The notes below the pieces were generated by a model, which did no database searches, was not told the DNA's origin, and was given only the letters and a program-made list of their open reading frames with translations. A program made the position numbers and the translations under genes. DNA of 64,000 bases from Bacteroides zhangwenhongii (GTDB taxonomy: Bacteria > Bacteroidota > Bacteroidia > Bacteroidales > Bacteroidaceae). The stretch spans positions 3,410,001-3,474,000 of the forward strand of contig NZ_CP059856.1 in NCBI RefSeq assembly GCF_009193325.2, read 5' to 3'. Below are positions 38,801 to 47,174 of this stretch, in pieces (the first letter of the stretch is position 1; every line of letters begins with the position of its first letter).

Positions 38801-39224
38801 TTCCCATAGCCGTCGTGAGGTCGCGTTCGTTGATGTCCATCATTCCGTTGCTGGTTTTCTTACTGGCAACGATGGTGGCTCCTTCCAACATCACAGTTTC
38901 ATCCTGCATCACAACATTAATCGTCATCCTTCCTTTCACGGGAATGGTAGCTTTCTTCATACCCGTATAGGAAACCACAAGATTGTCTCCTGCACGTGTC
39001 TCCACACGCATACTATAATTACCATCCATATCGGCAATCGCATTCCCTACCACACGTCCGTCTTTATTGAGAAGCATGACGTGCGCTCCCGGAAGAGGTA
39101 ACTTATCAATGGCAGCAGTCACCACACCCCGAATCACGACTTTCGTGACCTGTGCCGTCGCCAGAGTAGTTATGCTACATATTATCATCAACAGGATGAA
39201 TAGATATAAGTTCTTTCTCATCAT
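35895..39224 (-). CDS. SusC/RagA-family TonB-dependent transporter
   Basis: 1109 residues. Signal peptide ending ATAQ, carboxypeptidase-regulatory-like domain (VVTAAIDKLPLPGAHVMLLNKDGRVVG...), plug with ALQGRIAGLDIAASSGDPGAGMSLRIRGTTSM, IVVDGFPYD and VLKDAAATALYGAKAANGVLLITTKRG, then a barrel ending TLTTTLGMSVTF. Partner of the SusD directly downstream. It lies second in the operon, 30 bp after the large FAS1 protein. Confidence 0.97.
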   Translation of the reverse strand: MMRKNLYLFILLMIICSITTLATAQVTKVVIRGVVTAAIDKLPLPGAHVMLLNKDGRVVGNAIADMDGNYSMRVETRAGDNLVVSYTGMKKATIPVKGRMTINVVMQDETVMLEGATIVASKKTSNGMMDINERDLTTAMGKVSMADLEDGMTAPSVEDALQGRIAGLDIAASSGDPGAGMSLRIRGTTSMTGSSQPLIVVDGFPYDASVDDDFDFATADEEEYSQLLNISPDDIKEIAVLKDAAATALYGAKAANGVLLITTKRGTVSKPRISYTFKGTMINKPEGIQVLSGDEYTTLIQEALMNSGKVYDPTSDPEFAYDVNQPYYFYNYGQNTDWYDEITHTGFSQDHTASISGGGDKAQYRASIGYYNANSVVIGTGLNRMNARLNVDYNVSKQIKFSASMAYTRTDDRKNYISYFSTSQNVSNMAFTRMPNMSVYEYNEIGILTDNYFTPLESPQGKWNPSSSSGGVYNPVAMANDGYFQTLSNNVVSNLSLIWRPFSWARYQSDFSLNVSNNKKNAFLPQTATGRPWNEATVNRADDRDGEAFTIYTMNKIVFTPDLGKMHSFQGLLALTTSDKRSTNFRMTGGNTASTYLKDPSIPSRLTGASYLTSTTTLQQERSVGVMGSIQYSLLDRYIINGTARYDGNSRFGKDNKWGLFPSVSMRWRVSGEPFMKPWRKWLNELSLRASYGLNGSSPKTNNNYKHISLYEPYEYSYLGEASVYPSSLELSNLKWQTSTQVNFGLNFAAFKNRLNIDVEVYQKRSKDQYFQNLSLPSTSGFSKADVNSGSMENKGFELSVNTVPYRNKKWSISFNFNLARNVNSILDVPDQYPMQKGVSTSNGQYIRRFELGQPMGAIYGFRYKGVYLNDNQTIARDAAGEQIFTYDANGNRTPVRMRFAYPTIDYQFQAGDAIYEDINHDGNIDHQDIVYLGNSNPILTGGFGPNIRYKNISVSAFFNFRYGNKVINQMRMSLENMSSYNNQSKAVLRRWRHPYEDEATAPTDLLPRAVYGSKNAYNYLGSDRFVEDGSFLRFKSLTVKYTFDKKRLQKTFLKTCQLWMTMSNLYVWTKYSGMDPEIALTGAPFNIGYDRSRVPRTLTTTLGMSVTF

Positions 39225-39254
39225 TGTGTTTATTTAGATAAATATTAGATTTTC

Positions 39255-41696
39255 TTATTCCTGAGGATTTGTTTTAAACCAGATAATTCCGTCCACTGCA
39301 TGAATGACGGACAAAGGTCCCATATAATTGCTCTTTCCTTCGCCACGGACCGGTGATACCGGATCTGTCCCTTCCACTTTCACCCAATTGTTACTTTTAA
39401 TATCCTGAAAACGGAACTTCAAAGAGTTGCTTTCATCCTTATAGACATCTACCAATGTATTGGCAGACCATAAATCCACATCGGCAGCGGTCAGCTTATA
39501 AGCCGTTGTCAACGAAAGGCTCTTATTTTTTCCCGGTTCCATATAAGGCAATCCATCATCCACAACGACTGTTCCGCTAAGGAAACACAGTTGCAGGAAG
39601 CGTTCCACCAAAGGTTTTTCCTCTGTAGAGAACTCCGCACTACCGGCAGGTAATGCAGGAATCTTTCCGGCGGTTACAGCGGCTTGTATAGCAGCATCGG
39701 TAGGAATCAGGACGGTATAGAAAGTTCCGGACTTAATAAAAGAAGGGGCACTTCCGCCATACACTCTATCCATATATTGTTTGAACAACCGACAATCGCT
39801 GTTCTGCTCGGTATATGAAGCAATACGGCTGTACAGAGTCGGATCTGTCCAGGCAGCCACCCCGCTACCGGTCTTGCGAGGACTGTATTGCAACATTTTT
39901 CCCGCTGCAATATCCTCGTCCTTGATTCTGAATACCCGCCCGTTGTTGTAAGCGAAATCCGTCATTTCTTCCACTTCCACCTCTTCGCCATCCAGAATAT
40001 TTCCCAGTCCTTGCAGTTTATTGTTCTTGAAACGAACGACATCCCCATAAGCATTTACCGCATAGCCGTAACCATCGTATCCCAAAGCCGAGAAGCCATT
40101 AAAGTCCTCCAACTCCGTCGCTCCTTTGGTGCGCTGAAAAATACACATACGGAGTAGTCTCTTCAAACGATCGTCCACTGAAGAAAGTCCGGCGTTCTTT
40201 GCATCCTCATTCACAAACTTACCGTTTATCTCATCATACGAATATCCGTCCATTTGCAGCAACCTGTCGGAAGGTAACACCAACAGATAATCTACCTCTT
40301 TATTTCCGTTCAAGACACTTTTAGTCAGCTCTATCAGCCAGTCACCGGTGAAGAACTTGCCAAATGCCACATCCGCCAACGTACGGCAATCCTCATTCAA
40401 CAGAATTTCCGAATAGACAGTATTAAAATATTTACTCTTAACAACTTCCTTCGTATCATACAGCACTCCATTGCTAGCGAAGTGACTTCCTGTGATACAG
40501 TCCTCAAGCCGGGGACCGTCTATCCCTTCCCCATTCAAAAATTCGCCATTGGTATTCTGTTCATTCGCGAACTGAGAAGGCCAGATAATACGGTCTACCA
40601 TATGAGCTTTCAGAAAATAACCTAATGTAGTCAATGAAAGATCGGATAGTTTTTCAACACGGGCGCGGGCAAGTACGGTTTCTTCAAACTGAGTAACTGC
40701 CTCATTGGAGGGAACTAGCAATGTATACCCCTGCTGTTCGGTAGTAGCGGTCTCTGTACCTTTATAATCTTCGTTATTAAGAAGGTAGGGGAGATTAAGG
40801 TATGTCTTGCAATAAACAGCCGAGATGTTACGGTCCGGATAGAGCTTTTTATAGACTTCCGTCGTATTCTCTCCAAGCAAATAAGACATAAACAAATAGG
40901 AATCCCCGACTTTTGTCTCCAAAACATTCCGGAACTCTTCACGTCCGTTTGCCTTCAACATTTCATCAAGATTATCCAAAGGTTCGTTGACGGCCGATAC
41001 CTCATGTATAATCCCGTTTTCGGCATAGATATCTTTATTAATGACACTGCCGGCTGCCGCATGCAAACCGGAATAGGCCGTTCCCTGAAAGAATGTTTCA
41101 TAATCGACTGGCAACAGTTTGCCCTGCGAGAAATATGTTGAAGTAAGGATAGGCAGATATTTATACGGAGTCAGCACGGTGGTAACATCTGCCGGGCTGT
41201 CCACAACCCATTGCTCCTTTCCGTCAATCGTCTCCCTGTAGAGAGTCTTATAATAAGAGGTACGTTTCTTTACGGAACTTCCTTCTTCCCATACGGAACT
41301 CGAAAGTACATCTCCCAAACGGGCAGACTCGAAACGGTTGAAGACCATTGAATAGGCCACAATTTTAGTCAGTACCTCGACGGGAACTTCATCGATAGAA
41401 GAATAATTGTGTTCGGAAAGATAATGGCGGAAAGCCTCATCATTCGGAGCAAATACCGTATAATTAGCCGCTCCTTTGAGGATAGAGCTATACAAGGTTT
41501 TATCCACTGCATGCAGATACAGGGAGAAATTCCCCCTCTCCGTCAGCACATCGTAAATAGGAGGTTCCAGCCAGGAAGGACGTTCATACTGTTCTTCCCT
41601 ATCAGTACAACCTGTCAGCACCAGCAACAAGACCAGCCAACAAGTCCCCAGCCAACCAAAACTTTGCTTACATAAACTCAACAATGTGTGTATCAT
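39255..41696 (-). CDS. Large multi-FAS1-domain lipoprotein, first gene of the SusCD operon
   Basis: 813 residues with lipobox VLTGC (Cys30). At least three FAS1 units are visible: YSSILKGAANYTVFAPNDEAFRHYL (about 55-240), GYTLLVPSNEAVTQF (about 255-430) and FYTVLIPTDAAIQAAV (about 640-805, ending LSVIHAVDGIIWF). A fourth, more divergent unit probably lies at 430-600 (LLVLPSDRLL, FVNEDAKN). It heads the eight-gene operon and is transcribed from the promoter at 41743-41798, next to the conserved direct repeats. Predicted to be a surface glycan-binding or adhesion protein; no catalytic motif is visible. Confidence 0.84.
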   Translation of the reverse strand: MIHTLLSLCKQSFGWLGTCWLVLLLVLTGCTDREEQYERPSWLEPPIYDVLTERGNFSLYLHAVDKTLYSSILKGAANYTVFAPNDEAFRHYLSEHNYSSIDEVPVEVLTKIVAYSMVFNRFESARLGDVLSSSVWEEGSSVKKRTSYYKTLYRETIDGKEQWVVDSPADVTTVLTPYKYLPILTSTYFSQGKLLPVDYETFFQGTAYSGLHAAAGSVINKDIYAENGIIHEVSAVNEPLDNLDEMLKANGREEFRNVLETKVGDSYLFMSYLLGENTTEVYKKLYPDRNISAVYCKTYLNLPYLLNNEDYKGTETATTEQQGYTLLVPSNEAVTQFEETVLARARVEKLSDLSLTTLGYFLKAHMVDRIIWPSQFANEQNTNGEFLNGEGIDGPRLEDCITGSHFASNGVLYDTKEVVKSKYFNTVYSEILLNEDCRTLADVAFGKFFTGDWLIELTKSVLNGNKEVDYLLVLPSDRLLQMDGYSYDEINGKFVNEDAKNAGLSSVDDRLKRLLRMCIFQRTKGATELEDFNGFSALGYDGYGYAVNAYGDVVRFKNNKLQGLGNILDGEEVEVEEMTDFAYNNGRVFRIKDEDIAAGKMLQYSPRKTGSGVAAWTDPTLYSRIASYTEQNSDCRLFKQYMDRVYGGSAPSFIKSGTFYTVLIPTDAAIQAAVTAGKIPALPAGSAEFSTEEKPLVERFLQLCFLSGTVVVDDGLPYMEPGKNKSLSLTTAYKLTAADVDLWSANTLVDVYKDESNSLKFRFQDIKSNNWVKVEGTDPVSPVRGEGKSNYMGPLSVIHAVDGIIWFKTNPQE

Positions 41697-41742
41697 AGTC
41701 TTAAAATTAAAATGGAGTTACGAACAATTTTTATTTATGCCA

Positions 41743-41798
41743 CAAAGATAAGCGCAGACGCATACTGTTAAGAATGGACTATCGTACTTTTGTATGGA
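41743..41798 (-). promoter_or_regulatory. PUL operon promoter with TCCAT 20-bp direct repeat
   Basis: On the minus strand a -7 box TATCTTTG (41750-41743) is preceded, after 23 bp, by TCCAT (41778-41774) and, exactly 20 bp further upstream, by a second TCCAT (41798-41794). Between them lies AGTACG, part of the shared motif. There is no separate -33 TTTG, as expected for an activated promoter. It drives the eight-gene FAS1/SusCD/esterase operon. Confidence 0.75.
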
Positions 41799-41850
41799 CT
41801 ATCCATGTATCCCATCCAGAAGGCCTTCAGACTGCGATTATCAGAGACGC

Positions 41851-41875
41851 ATGGACTTTTTATGTAATTCATGGA
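41851..41875 (-). promoter_or_regulatory. Second upstream TCCAT 20-bp pair
   Basis: On the minus strand, TCCAT at 41855-41851 and 41875-41871 are again 20 bp apart, in the same orientation as the pair next to the promoter, about 75 bp further upstream. No -7 box follows at 22 bp, so it is probably an auxiliary binding site. Confidence 0.5.
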
Positions 41876-41910
41876 CATTCTATCGCACACGGTTAACACC
41901 CAAGAAATAA

Positions 41911-41965
41911 TCCATGCTTTCGTACATCACTCCATTCGCCTCCTTGATAAAAGCCGCTAATTTAG
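41911..41965 (+). promoter_or_regulatory. GH28 operon promoter with TCCAT 20-bp direct repeat
   Basis: TCCAT at 41911 and 41931 (20-bp period) with CGTACA between, then 22 bp, then TAATTTAG (41958-41965), one base off the -7 consensus. It is oriented toward the GH28-PL11 operon starting at 42026. The rest of 41697-42025 holds the divergent operators and nothing else recognised. Confidence 0.7.
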
Positions 41966-42025
41966 TCGAAAAAAATAACGAGGGCAATTGCTCCATATAA
42001 ATCTTAATCATCTAAAGTTGATCAA

Positions 42026-43516
42026 ATGAGAATTAACAGCATTCTTACTTCTCTTCTAACCACCGTATTCCTGACCGCCTGCAACTCCGGCAGACAGGCG
42101 GAAAACGCCTATGACTGGGGAAAACTCCCTAAGCAGGCGGACTTGAACTGGGCGGACAGTGTAGGCAGCAGAAAGCAACCGGAAGGAACAATCGTATCTG
42201 CCAACTCTTTCGGTGCGATAGCCGACAGCACCAAACTTAGTACGGAAGCTATCCAAAAAGCGATTGACAGTTGCGCTGCTTCAGGAGGCGGAACGGTAAC
42301 ACTGGCTCCCGGACACTATCTGGTAGGCGCTTTGTTCATCAAAAGCGGTGTCAATCTGCTACTGGACAAGGGAGTTACTCTACTTGCCTCTACCGACATT
42401 AATAATTATCCTGAGTTTCGTTCCCGCATTGCCGGCATTGAAATGGTATGGCCATCCGCCGTCATCAATGTTGTCAAACAGAAGAATGTGGCTGTCAGTG
42501 GAAAAGGAGTTATCGATTGTCGGGGAAAGAAGTTTTGGGAACAATATTGGAAAATGCGTAAAGAATACGAATCGAAAGGCTTGCGATGGGCTGTGGACTA
42601 CGACTGTAAACGCGTACGAGGTATTTTGGTAGAACGTAGTACGGACGTAACTTTAAAAGACTTTACCTTAATGCGTACAGGTTTCTGGGCTTGCCAGATT
42701 CTTTATTCCGACTATTGCAGTATCAACGGACTCAAGATTAACAATAATATTGACGGACGAGGGCCGAGTACGGACGGGGTAGATATCGATTCCTCCTCGA
42801 ATATACTGATAGAGAACTGTATGATAGATTGCAACGATGACAATATCTGCCTGAAATCGGGCAGAGGCACAGACGGGCTGCGTGTCAACCGCCCAACGGA
42901 GAATGTAGTGATACGTCATTGCACCACCCATAAAGGGACAGGGCTTATCACTTGCGGAAGCGAAACTTCCGGCAGCATACGTAATATTCTGGGGCATGAC
43001 CTCACTGCTCAGGGAACCTGGAGTGTTTTGAGATTGAAAAGTGCCATGAGTCGGGGAGGAACCATAGAGAATATCTACATCACCCGTGTGAAAGCCGACA
43101 GCGTGCGGAATGTATTAGCCGCCGATTTGAACTGGAATCCGCAATATAGTTACAGCACACTGCCCGAAGAATATTCCCATCAGGAAATTCCCGAGCACTG
43201 GAAGACACTGCTTACTCCGGTAGTTCCGGAGGAAAAAGGCTATCCTAAGTTCCGCAATGTATATCTTTCACATATCAAAGCGACCAATGTAAGGGAATTT
43301 ATCTCCGCTTCCGGATGGAACGATACATTACGCTTGGAGAACTTCTTCCTGTATGCCATTGAAGCACAAGCACAGAAAGCGGGACAAATCCGGTACAGCA
43401 GAAACTTTAATCTGGCAGAGGTCACACTGGATACTAAGGACAATACCCCTATTATCTCAGAGCACAATGACAAATGTAATATGCAGCTTAAAAGCTCTTC
43501 CACCGGGAATTTATAG
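42026..43516 (+). CDS. GH28 family glycoside hydrolase (polygalacturonase/RG hydrolase type), lipoprotein
   Basis: 496 residues with lipobox FLTAC (Cys19). The right-handed parallel beta-helix fold is evident from repeats such as VTLKDFTLMRTGFWACQILYSDYCSINGLKI. GH28 catalytic region: STDGVDI (Asp250), CNDDNICLKSG (Asp271-Asp272) and LRLKS (Arg336, Lys338). The usual Gly-His-Gly is replaced by Gly-Thr-Gly (304-306), and the usual Asn of NTD is Ser. GH28 enzymes hydrolyse galacturonic-acid linkages in homogalacturonan or RG-I, endo or exo. With PL11 neighbours, RG-I is the likely substrate. PL11 follows 20 bp downstream in the same operon. Confidence 0.88.
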   Translation: MRINSILTSLLTTVFLTACNSGRQAENAYDWGKLPKQADLNWADSVGSRKQPEGTIVSANSFGAIADSTKLSTEAIQKAIDSCAASGGGTVTLAPGHYLVGALFIKSGVNLLLDKGVTLLASTDINNYPEFRSRIAGIEMVWPSAVINVVKQKNVAVSGKGVIDCRGKKFWEQYWKMRKEYESKGLRWAVDYDCKRVRGILVERSTDVTLKDFTLMRTGFWACQILYSDYCSINGLKINNNIDGRGPSTDGVDIDSSSNILIENCMIDCNDDNICLKSGRGTDGLRVNRPTENVVIRHCTTHKGTGLITCGSETSGSIRNILGHDLTAQGTWSVLRLKSAMSRGGTIENIYITRVKADSVRNVLAADLNWNPQYSYSTLPEEYSHQEIPEHWKTLLTPVVPEEKGYPKFRNVYLSHIKATNVREFISASGWNDTLRLENFFLYAIEAQAQKAGQIRYSRNFNLAEVTLDTKDNTPIISEHNDKCNMQLKSSSTGNL

Positions 43517-43536
43517 AAACTAAAAAATAAAACAGT

Positions 43537-45423
43537 ATGAAACGATGTATTTATTGGTTGATATGCGCATTGTCATCTATCATAACGATGAACGCCCAGC
43601 CCAATTATAATTATTCAAAATTGCAAAAAGAAAAGCTCGGACGAGGTGTGGTTGCCATCCGTGAGAATCCTTCAACCGTAGTAGTCTCATGGAGGTATCT
43701 CTCTTCCGACCCGATGGAAACGGCTTTTAATATATATCGGGATGGGAAAAAACTGACCTCCCAACCGATAGTGACGGGTACGCTATTTCGTGACGAAAAC
43801 AGTAGTCAGAAAGCTGCGGTCTACGAGGTACGTCCCGTAGTAAAAGGAAAAGAAACGCATCTACTCGACGGGAAATACACGCTTCCCGCCAATGCCCCCT
43901 TAGGCTATCTGCAGATCCCCTTAAAGAAACCGGCAGAGGGGATCACTCCGGCAGGCGATACATATACATACAGCCCGAATGACGCTTCCATCGGTGATGT
44001 AGACGGTGACGGCGAATATGAAATCATCCTAAAATGGGAACCTAGTAATGCAAAAGACAACTCTCACGACGGATATACGGGTGAAGTATATATCGATTGT
44101 TACCGGATGGACGGCAAACAGTTGTGGCGCGTTAACTTAGGGAGAAATATACGCGCCGGAGCACACTACACTCAGTTCATGGTGTACGACCTGGATGGTG
44201 ACGGGAAAGCGGAAGTGGTGGCACGTACTTCGGATGGTACTGTAGACGGGAAAGGGAAAGTGATAGGCAACGCCAAAGCCGACTATCGCGAACCCGGTGT
44301 GTTCGACAAAAAGAAGAACAAACTCACCCGTCAGGGACGTATTCTGGAAGGTAACGAATATCTGACTGTATTCTCCGGACTTACCGGCGAGGCTCTTTAT
44401 ACCACCGATTACATCCCTGCTCGCGGCAATACCAAAGACTGGGGCGATACACGCGCCAACCGCAGCGATCGTTTCCTTGCCTGCATAGCCTATCTGGATG
44501 GCATCCGTCCTAGCGTAGTGATGTGTCGCGGTTACTACACCCGTATCGTGCTGGCTGCCTTCGACTGGGATGGAAAGAAACTGAAAAAACACTGGGTATT
44601 CGACACAAATACTCCCGGAAACGAGGATTATCTCAAACAAGGCAACCACAATCTCCGCGTAGGAGACGTAGACGGTGACGGATGCGATGAGATTATTTAT
44701 GGTTCGTGTACAATCGACCATAACGGCAAAGGGCTCTACTCCACCAAGCTCGGACATGGAGACGCTCTCCATCTGACACAAATCGATCCAACCCGCAAAG
44801 GTTTGCAAGTATGGGCCTGCCACGAAAACAAACGTGACGGAAGTACTTACCGTGACGCCGCTACGGGAGAAATCCTGCTGCAACTTAAAAGTTCCAGAGA
44901 TATAGGTCGTTGTATGGCAGCCGACATCGATCCGACATCTCCTGGAGTAGAGTTATGGTCATCGGGAACGGGCGGCATTATCAACTGCAAGGGTGAACTG
45001 ATTGCTCCGAAAACAAAAGGCTTCCCTATTAATATGGCTGTCTGGTGGGATGGAGACCTATTGCGGGAAGTACTGGATAAAACGTATATCAGCAAATATG
45101 ACTGGGAACAGAAACGTTTCATCCCGTTCATCGAATTTGAAGGAGTAGCCTCCAATAACAGTACCAAAGCTACCCCCTGCCTGCAAGGAGATATCATCGG
45201 CGACTGGAGAGAGGAGGTCCTTTTCCGCTCAGAAGACAACAATTCCCTACGCCTGTATGTATCGACAATCCCAACTGACTACCGTTTCCATACTTTTCTG
45301 GAAGATCCGATATACAGAATCAGCATTGCCACCCAAAACGTAGGATATAACCAACCAACACAACCCGGTTTCTATTTCGGAACGGACTTAAAAGGAACTT
45401 TCAGAGGATATAAGTTCAAATAA
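43537..45423 (+). CDS. Rhamnogalacturonan lyase, PL11, secreted
   Basis: 628 residues, with a cleaved signal peptide (ends MNAQ, about residue 20) rather than a lipobox. An N-terminal fibronectin-like segment (VSWRYLSSDPMETAFNIYRDGKKL) is followed by an eight-bladed beta-propeller with calcium-binding DxDGDG loops: IGDVDGDGEYEIILKWEPSN, YDLDGDGKAEVVARTSDGT, VGDVDGDGCDEIIYGS. The C-terminus NVGYNQPTQPGFYFGTDL is typical. PL11 enzymes cut RG-I by beta-elimination between GalA and Rha. The soluble form suggests a periplasmic location, compared with the lipidated PL11 at 53135. Confidence 0.95.
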   Translation: MKRCIYWLICALSSIITMNAQPNYNYSKLQKEKLGRGVVAIRENPSTVVVSWRYLSSDPMETAFNIYRDGKKLTSQPIVTGTLFRDENSSQKAAVYEVRPVVKGKETHLLDGKYTLPANAPLGYLQIPLKKPAEGITPAGDTYTYSPNDASIGDVDGDGEYEIILKWEPSNAKDNSHDGYTGEVYIDCYRMDGKQLWRVNLGRNIRAGAHYTQFMVYDLDGDGKAEVVARTSDGTVDGKGKVIGNAKADYREPGVFDKKKNKLTRQGRILEGNEYLTVFSGLTGEALYTTDYIPARGNTKDWGDTRANRSDRFLACIAYLDGIRPSVVMCRGYYTRIVLAAFDWDGKKLKKHWVFDTNTPGNEDYLKQGNHNLRVGDVDGDGCDEIIYGSCTIDHNGKGLYSTKLGHGDALHLTQIDPTRKGLQVWACHENKRDGSTYRDAATGEILLQLKSSRDIGRCMAADIDPTSPGVELWSSGTGGIINCKGELIAPKTKGFPINMAVWWDGDLLREVLDKTYISKYDWEQKRFIPFIEFEGVASNNSTKATPCLQGDIIGDWREEVLFRSEDNNSLRLYVSTIPTDYRFHTFLEDPIYRISIATQNVGYNQPTQPGFYFGTDLKGTFRGYKFK

Positions 45424-45467
45424 AAATGTAGCAAGAAAAATAGACTAACTATATTTTGACAAAAGAG

Positions 45468-45537
45468 CAGAAGAACAAAAAAGAGAAATTATATATAAAC
45501 AAAAACTGCATAGCAAATTTCTTCTTTTGTTCTTCTG
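45468..45537. repeat. Inverted repeat, possible terminator
   Basis: CAGAAGAACAAAA (45468-45480) pairs perfectly with 45525-45537, with further partial pairing inside (AGAAATT/AATTTCT). It lies 45 bp after the PL11 stop and may be the transcription terminator of the GH28-PL11 operon. Confidence 0.5.
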
Positions 45538-45613
45538 GCAAAGCGAATATAATCTATCAGTTTTAATGTTTGCTTTTTTAACTAAATAAGTCCAACGACC
45601 AACACTAACCCGA

Positions 45614-46138
45614 TTATGCAACATTATCCGCCACCATTGCATAATCTGAATTTGGATGTTCTTCAAAGAATTTAGCTTGATAATACATGTAATTTGCTAT
45701 CCAACCATTACTTTCCATACCCTAGAAATGGTTTGTCTGCAATCATATCCATCGTACAATACCATATCAATAAACGGCCGTCAGCAGATACTTTTTTATA
45801 CAAGTACATTACCACACAGACAAAAAGTAAAACCATAAATAGCATACATTTGTCGTGGCAGCAATCCACCAGGCACGCGAATCTGTCAATAATAGTCCGA
45901 CAAAAATAATAAGACAGACTAATGTTCCAATTAATCCAAAACTATTCCGACCAATGTATAAACTGACACTGACTACCAAACAGATTGCTAAAAATCCGCC
46001 GAGTGGACTGGGCTTCGCAAATGTACCTGTCACGCTAAATAAAGAATGGTTACTCTCAAGAAAAGAGAATTTTTGAAGAATTTCAATATTTTGATTGATA
46101 TCAAGAATTAAACATTCTAATAGAAACCGTACAGAAAG
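45614..46138 (-). pseudogene. Frameshifted O-antigen ligase/polymerase-family remnant
   Basis: No intact ORF, but three consecutive frames on the minus strand give recognisable pieces in order. About 46138-45809: ...ESNHSLFSVTGTFAKP, then hydrophobic helices ending LLLTDSRAWWIAA. About 45830-45708: SADGRLLIWYC and MIADKPFLGYG. 45709-45614: NYMYYQAKFFEEHPNSDYAMVADNV. These match, in order, conserved blocks of Bacteroides O-antigen ligase/Wzy_C membrane proteins (SNHSLF-TGSF-NP, SADGRLLIW, FxANYM, MxADNV-HPFNE). The frame changes at least twice and both ends are missing, so this is a decayed fragment. Family identification is from memory of conserved motifs. Confidence 0.6.
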
Positions 46139-46224
46139 TCCCTATTGCCGAACGAACAATGATAAATGAGCACTTAACCTGCATTTGCAAAATCTCTCTA
46201 TGTCAAAATCATAAAAAACGCCAA

Positions 46225-46326
46225 TTAATATATGATGTTTTTAGGCGATACTGTTTCATTCTTTTGAGCAGAAACAAAAAAGGAGCTAGTGAAAAATATA
46301 ACAACTAATAATCCTGTTACTTTCAT
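46225..46326 (-). pseudogene. Orphan signal-peptide ORF, likely gene remnant
   Basis: An ATG at 46326 opens a 33-codon ORF consisting of a good signal peptide (MKVTGLLVVIFFTSSF..VSAQ) plus 13 residues (KNETVSPKNIIY) before the stop. It looks like the amino end of a secreted protein whose body is lost. It lies 45 bp downstream of the DUF5043-like gene. A genuine tiny secreted peptide cannot be excluded. Confidence 0.3.
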
Positions 46327-46370
46327 TCTTAAACAATGCTTATTATTGACAATACAAAGACGAAAATCAA

Positions 46371-46919
46371 TCAGGCAATAAATGCTCCGATTTCTTGTCT
46401 CCATGTTCGTACCAGATAATTCATTTTCTTTCCCTCCGCAGTTGTGGTAAACCAAATGTTCTCTTTTAGTCCTATCTCTATCTTGCGATAGACAGAAATT
46501 GGAATTGTTGCAAAAGAATTAGTAGCAAGAAAAGTGAAATCTACTTCTATTACCTTCCCTGTATTTGAATCTATATACATACATATATCTAATTCCTCTC
46601 CACGTGTACGTTGCTTCTCCTCAACAGAAAATGCGTTATTAACAATGGAATAACATTTCCGTTTTGTCCATGTATCATCTTTTGTATCATCAATATCGTA
46701 TGGAAAGGGTGGTTCTTTCCCAGTATCTTTAAACACCCACTTTGTATAAGTTAGTTCGTTATCTTTATTATATAATCGAACTCGCTTAGAACGCTGTACA
46801 TCACACTGATAAGTATACCCATTTTCATAGAATGTTCTGCTAACATCATAATAATGTGTTTGCACAGAAAGATAGGCTACACAAAACAAAGTACTGATTA
46901 AAGTTATTATCATTCTCAT
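46371..46919 (-). CDS. Hypothetical secreted protein, DUF5043-like
   Basis: 182 residues from ATG 46919 (an in-frame TTG three codons earlier is less likely). An N-terminal hydrophobic signal segment (MRMIITLISTLFCVAYLSVQT) is followed by a soluble domain: YYDVSRTFYENGYTYQCDVQRSKRVRLYNKDNELTYTKWVFKDTG, Cys-poor and charged. It resembles small Bacteroides secreted proteins of the DUF5043 type; no function is known. It is surrounded by gene remnants and repeats and is not evidently linked to pectin use. Confidence 0.6.
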   Translation of the reverse strand: MRMIITLISTLFCVAYLSVQTHYYDVSRTFYENGYTYQCDVQRSKRVRLYNKDNELTYTKWVFKDTGKEPPFPYDIDDTKDDTWTKRKCYSIVNNAFSVEEKQRTRGEELDICMYIDSNTGKVIEVDFTFLATNSFATIPISVYRKIEIGLKENIWFTTTAEGKKMNYLVRTWRQEIGAFIA

Positions 46920-46921
46920 AC

Positions 46922-47107
46922 TCAACAATCTTTAGTTAATGTTCTCAAATTAGAAAAGTTGCTCAATAATCCACTTCTTGTATCGTCATATTTATAAAGA
47001 CCCGGATCATCAAGTAAAGACTTTAGCAACCTATTAGTATAAAATCCCAAAAACATTTTTATCGACCATCTGCAAGCAAATCGTTCCATCACACTATAAA
47101 TAAACAT
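46922..47107 (-). CDS. Small ORF of unknown function
   Basis: 61 codons from ATG 47107, ending 2 bp before the DUF5043-like start, so translational coupling is possible. Sequence MFIYSVMERFACRWSIKMF..., no signal peptide, no recognised motif. It may be the tail of a degraded gene rather than a functional protein. Confidence 0.25.
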   Translation of the reverse strand: MFIYSVMERFACRWSIKMFLGFYTNRLLKSLLDDPGLYKYDDTRSGLLSNFSNLRTLTKDC

Positions 47108-47174
47108 TCTATAATGTTACAGACAACACTAGCAGCAGTACAAAGAGAAATAAACTGTTTTCATTCATGAATTT

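Noticed and set aside
45445..45666. 73-codon minus-strand ORF after the PL11 gene
   Set aside because: It overlaps the end of the O-antigen-ligase remnant in another frame and runs through the inverted repeat; no signal, motif or ribosome site supports it.
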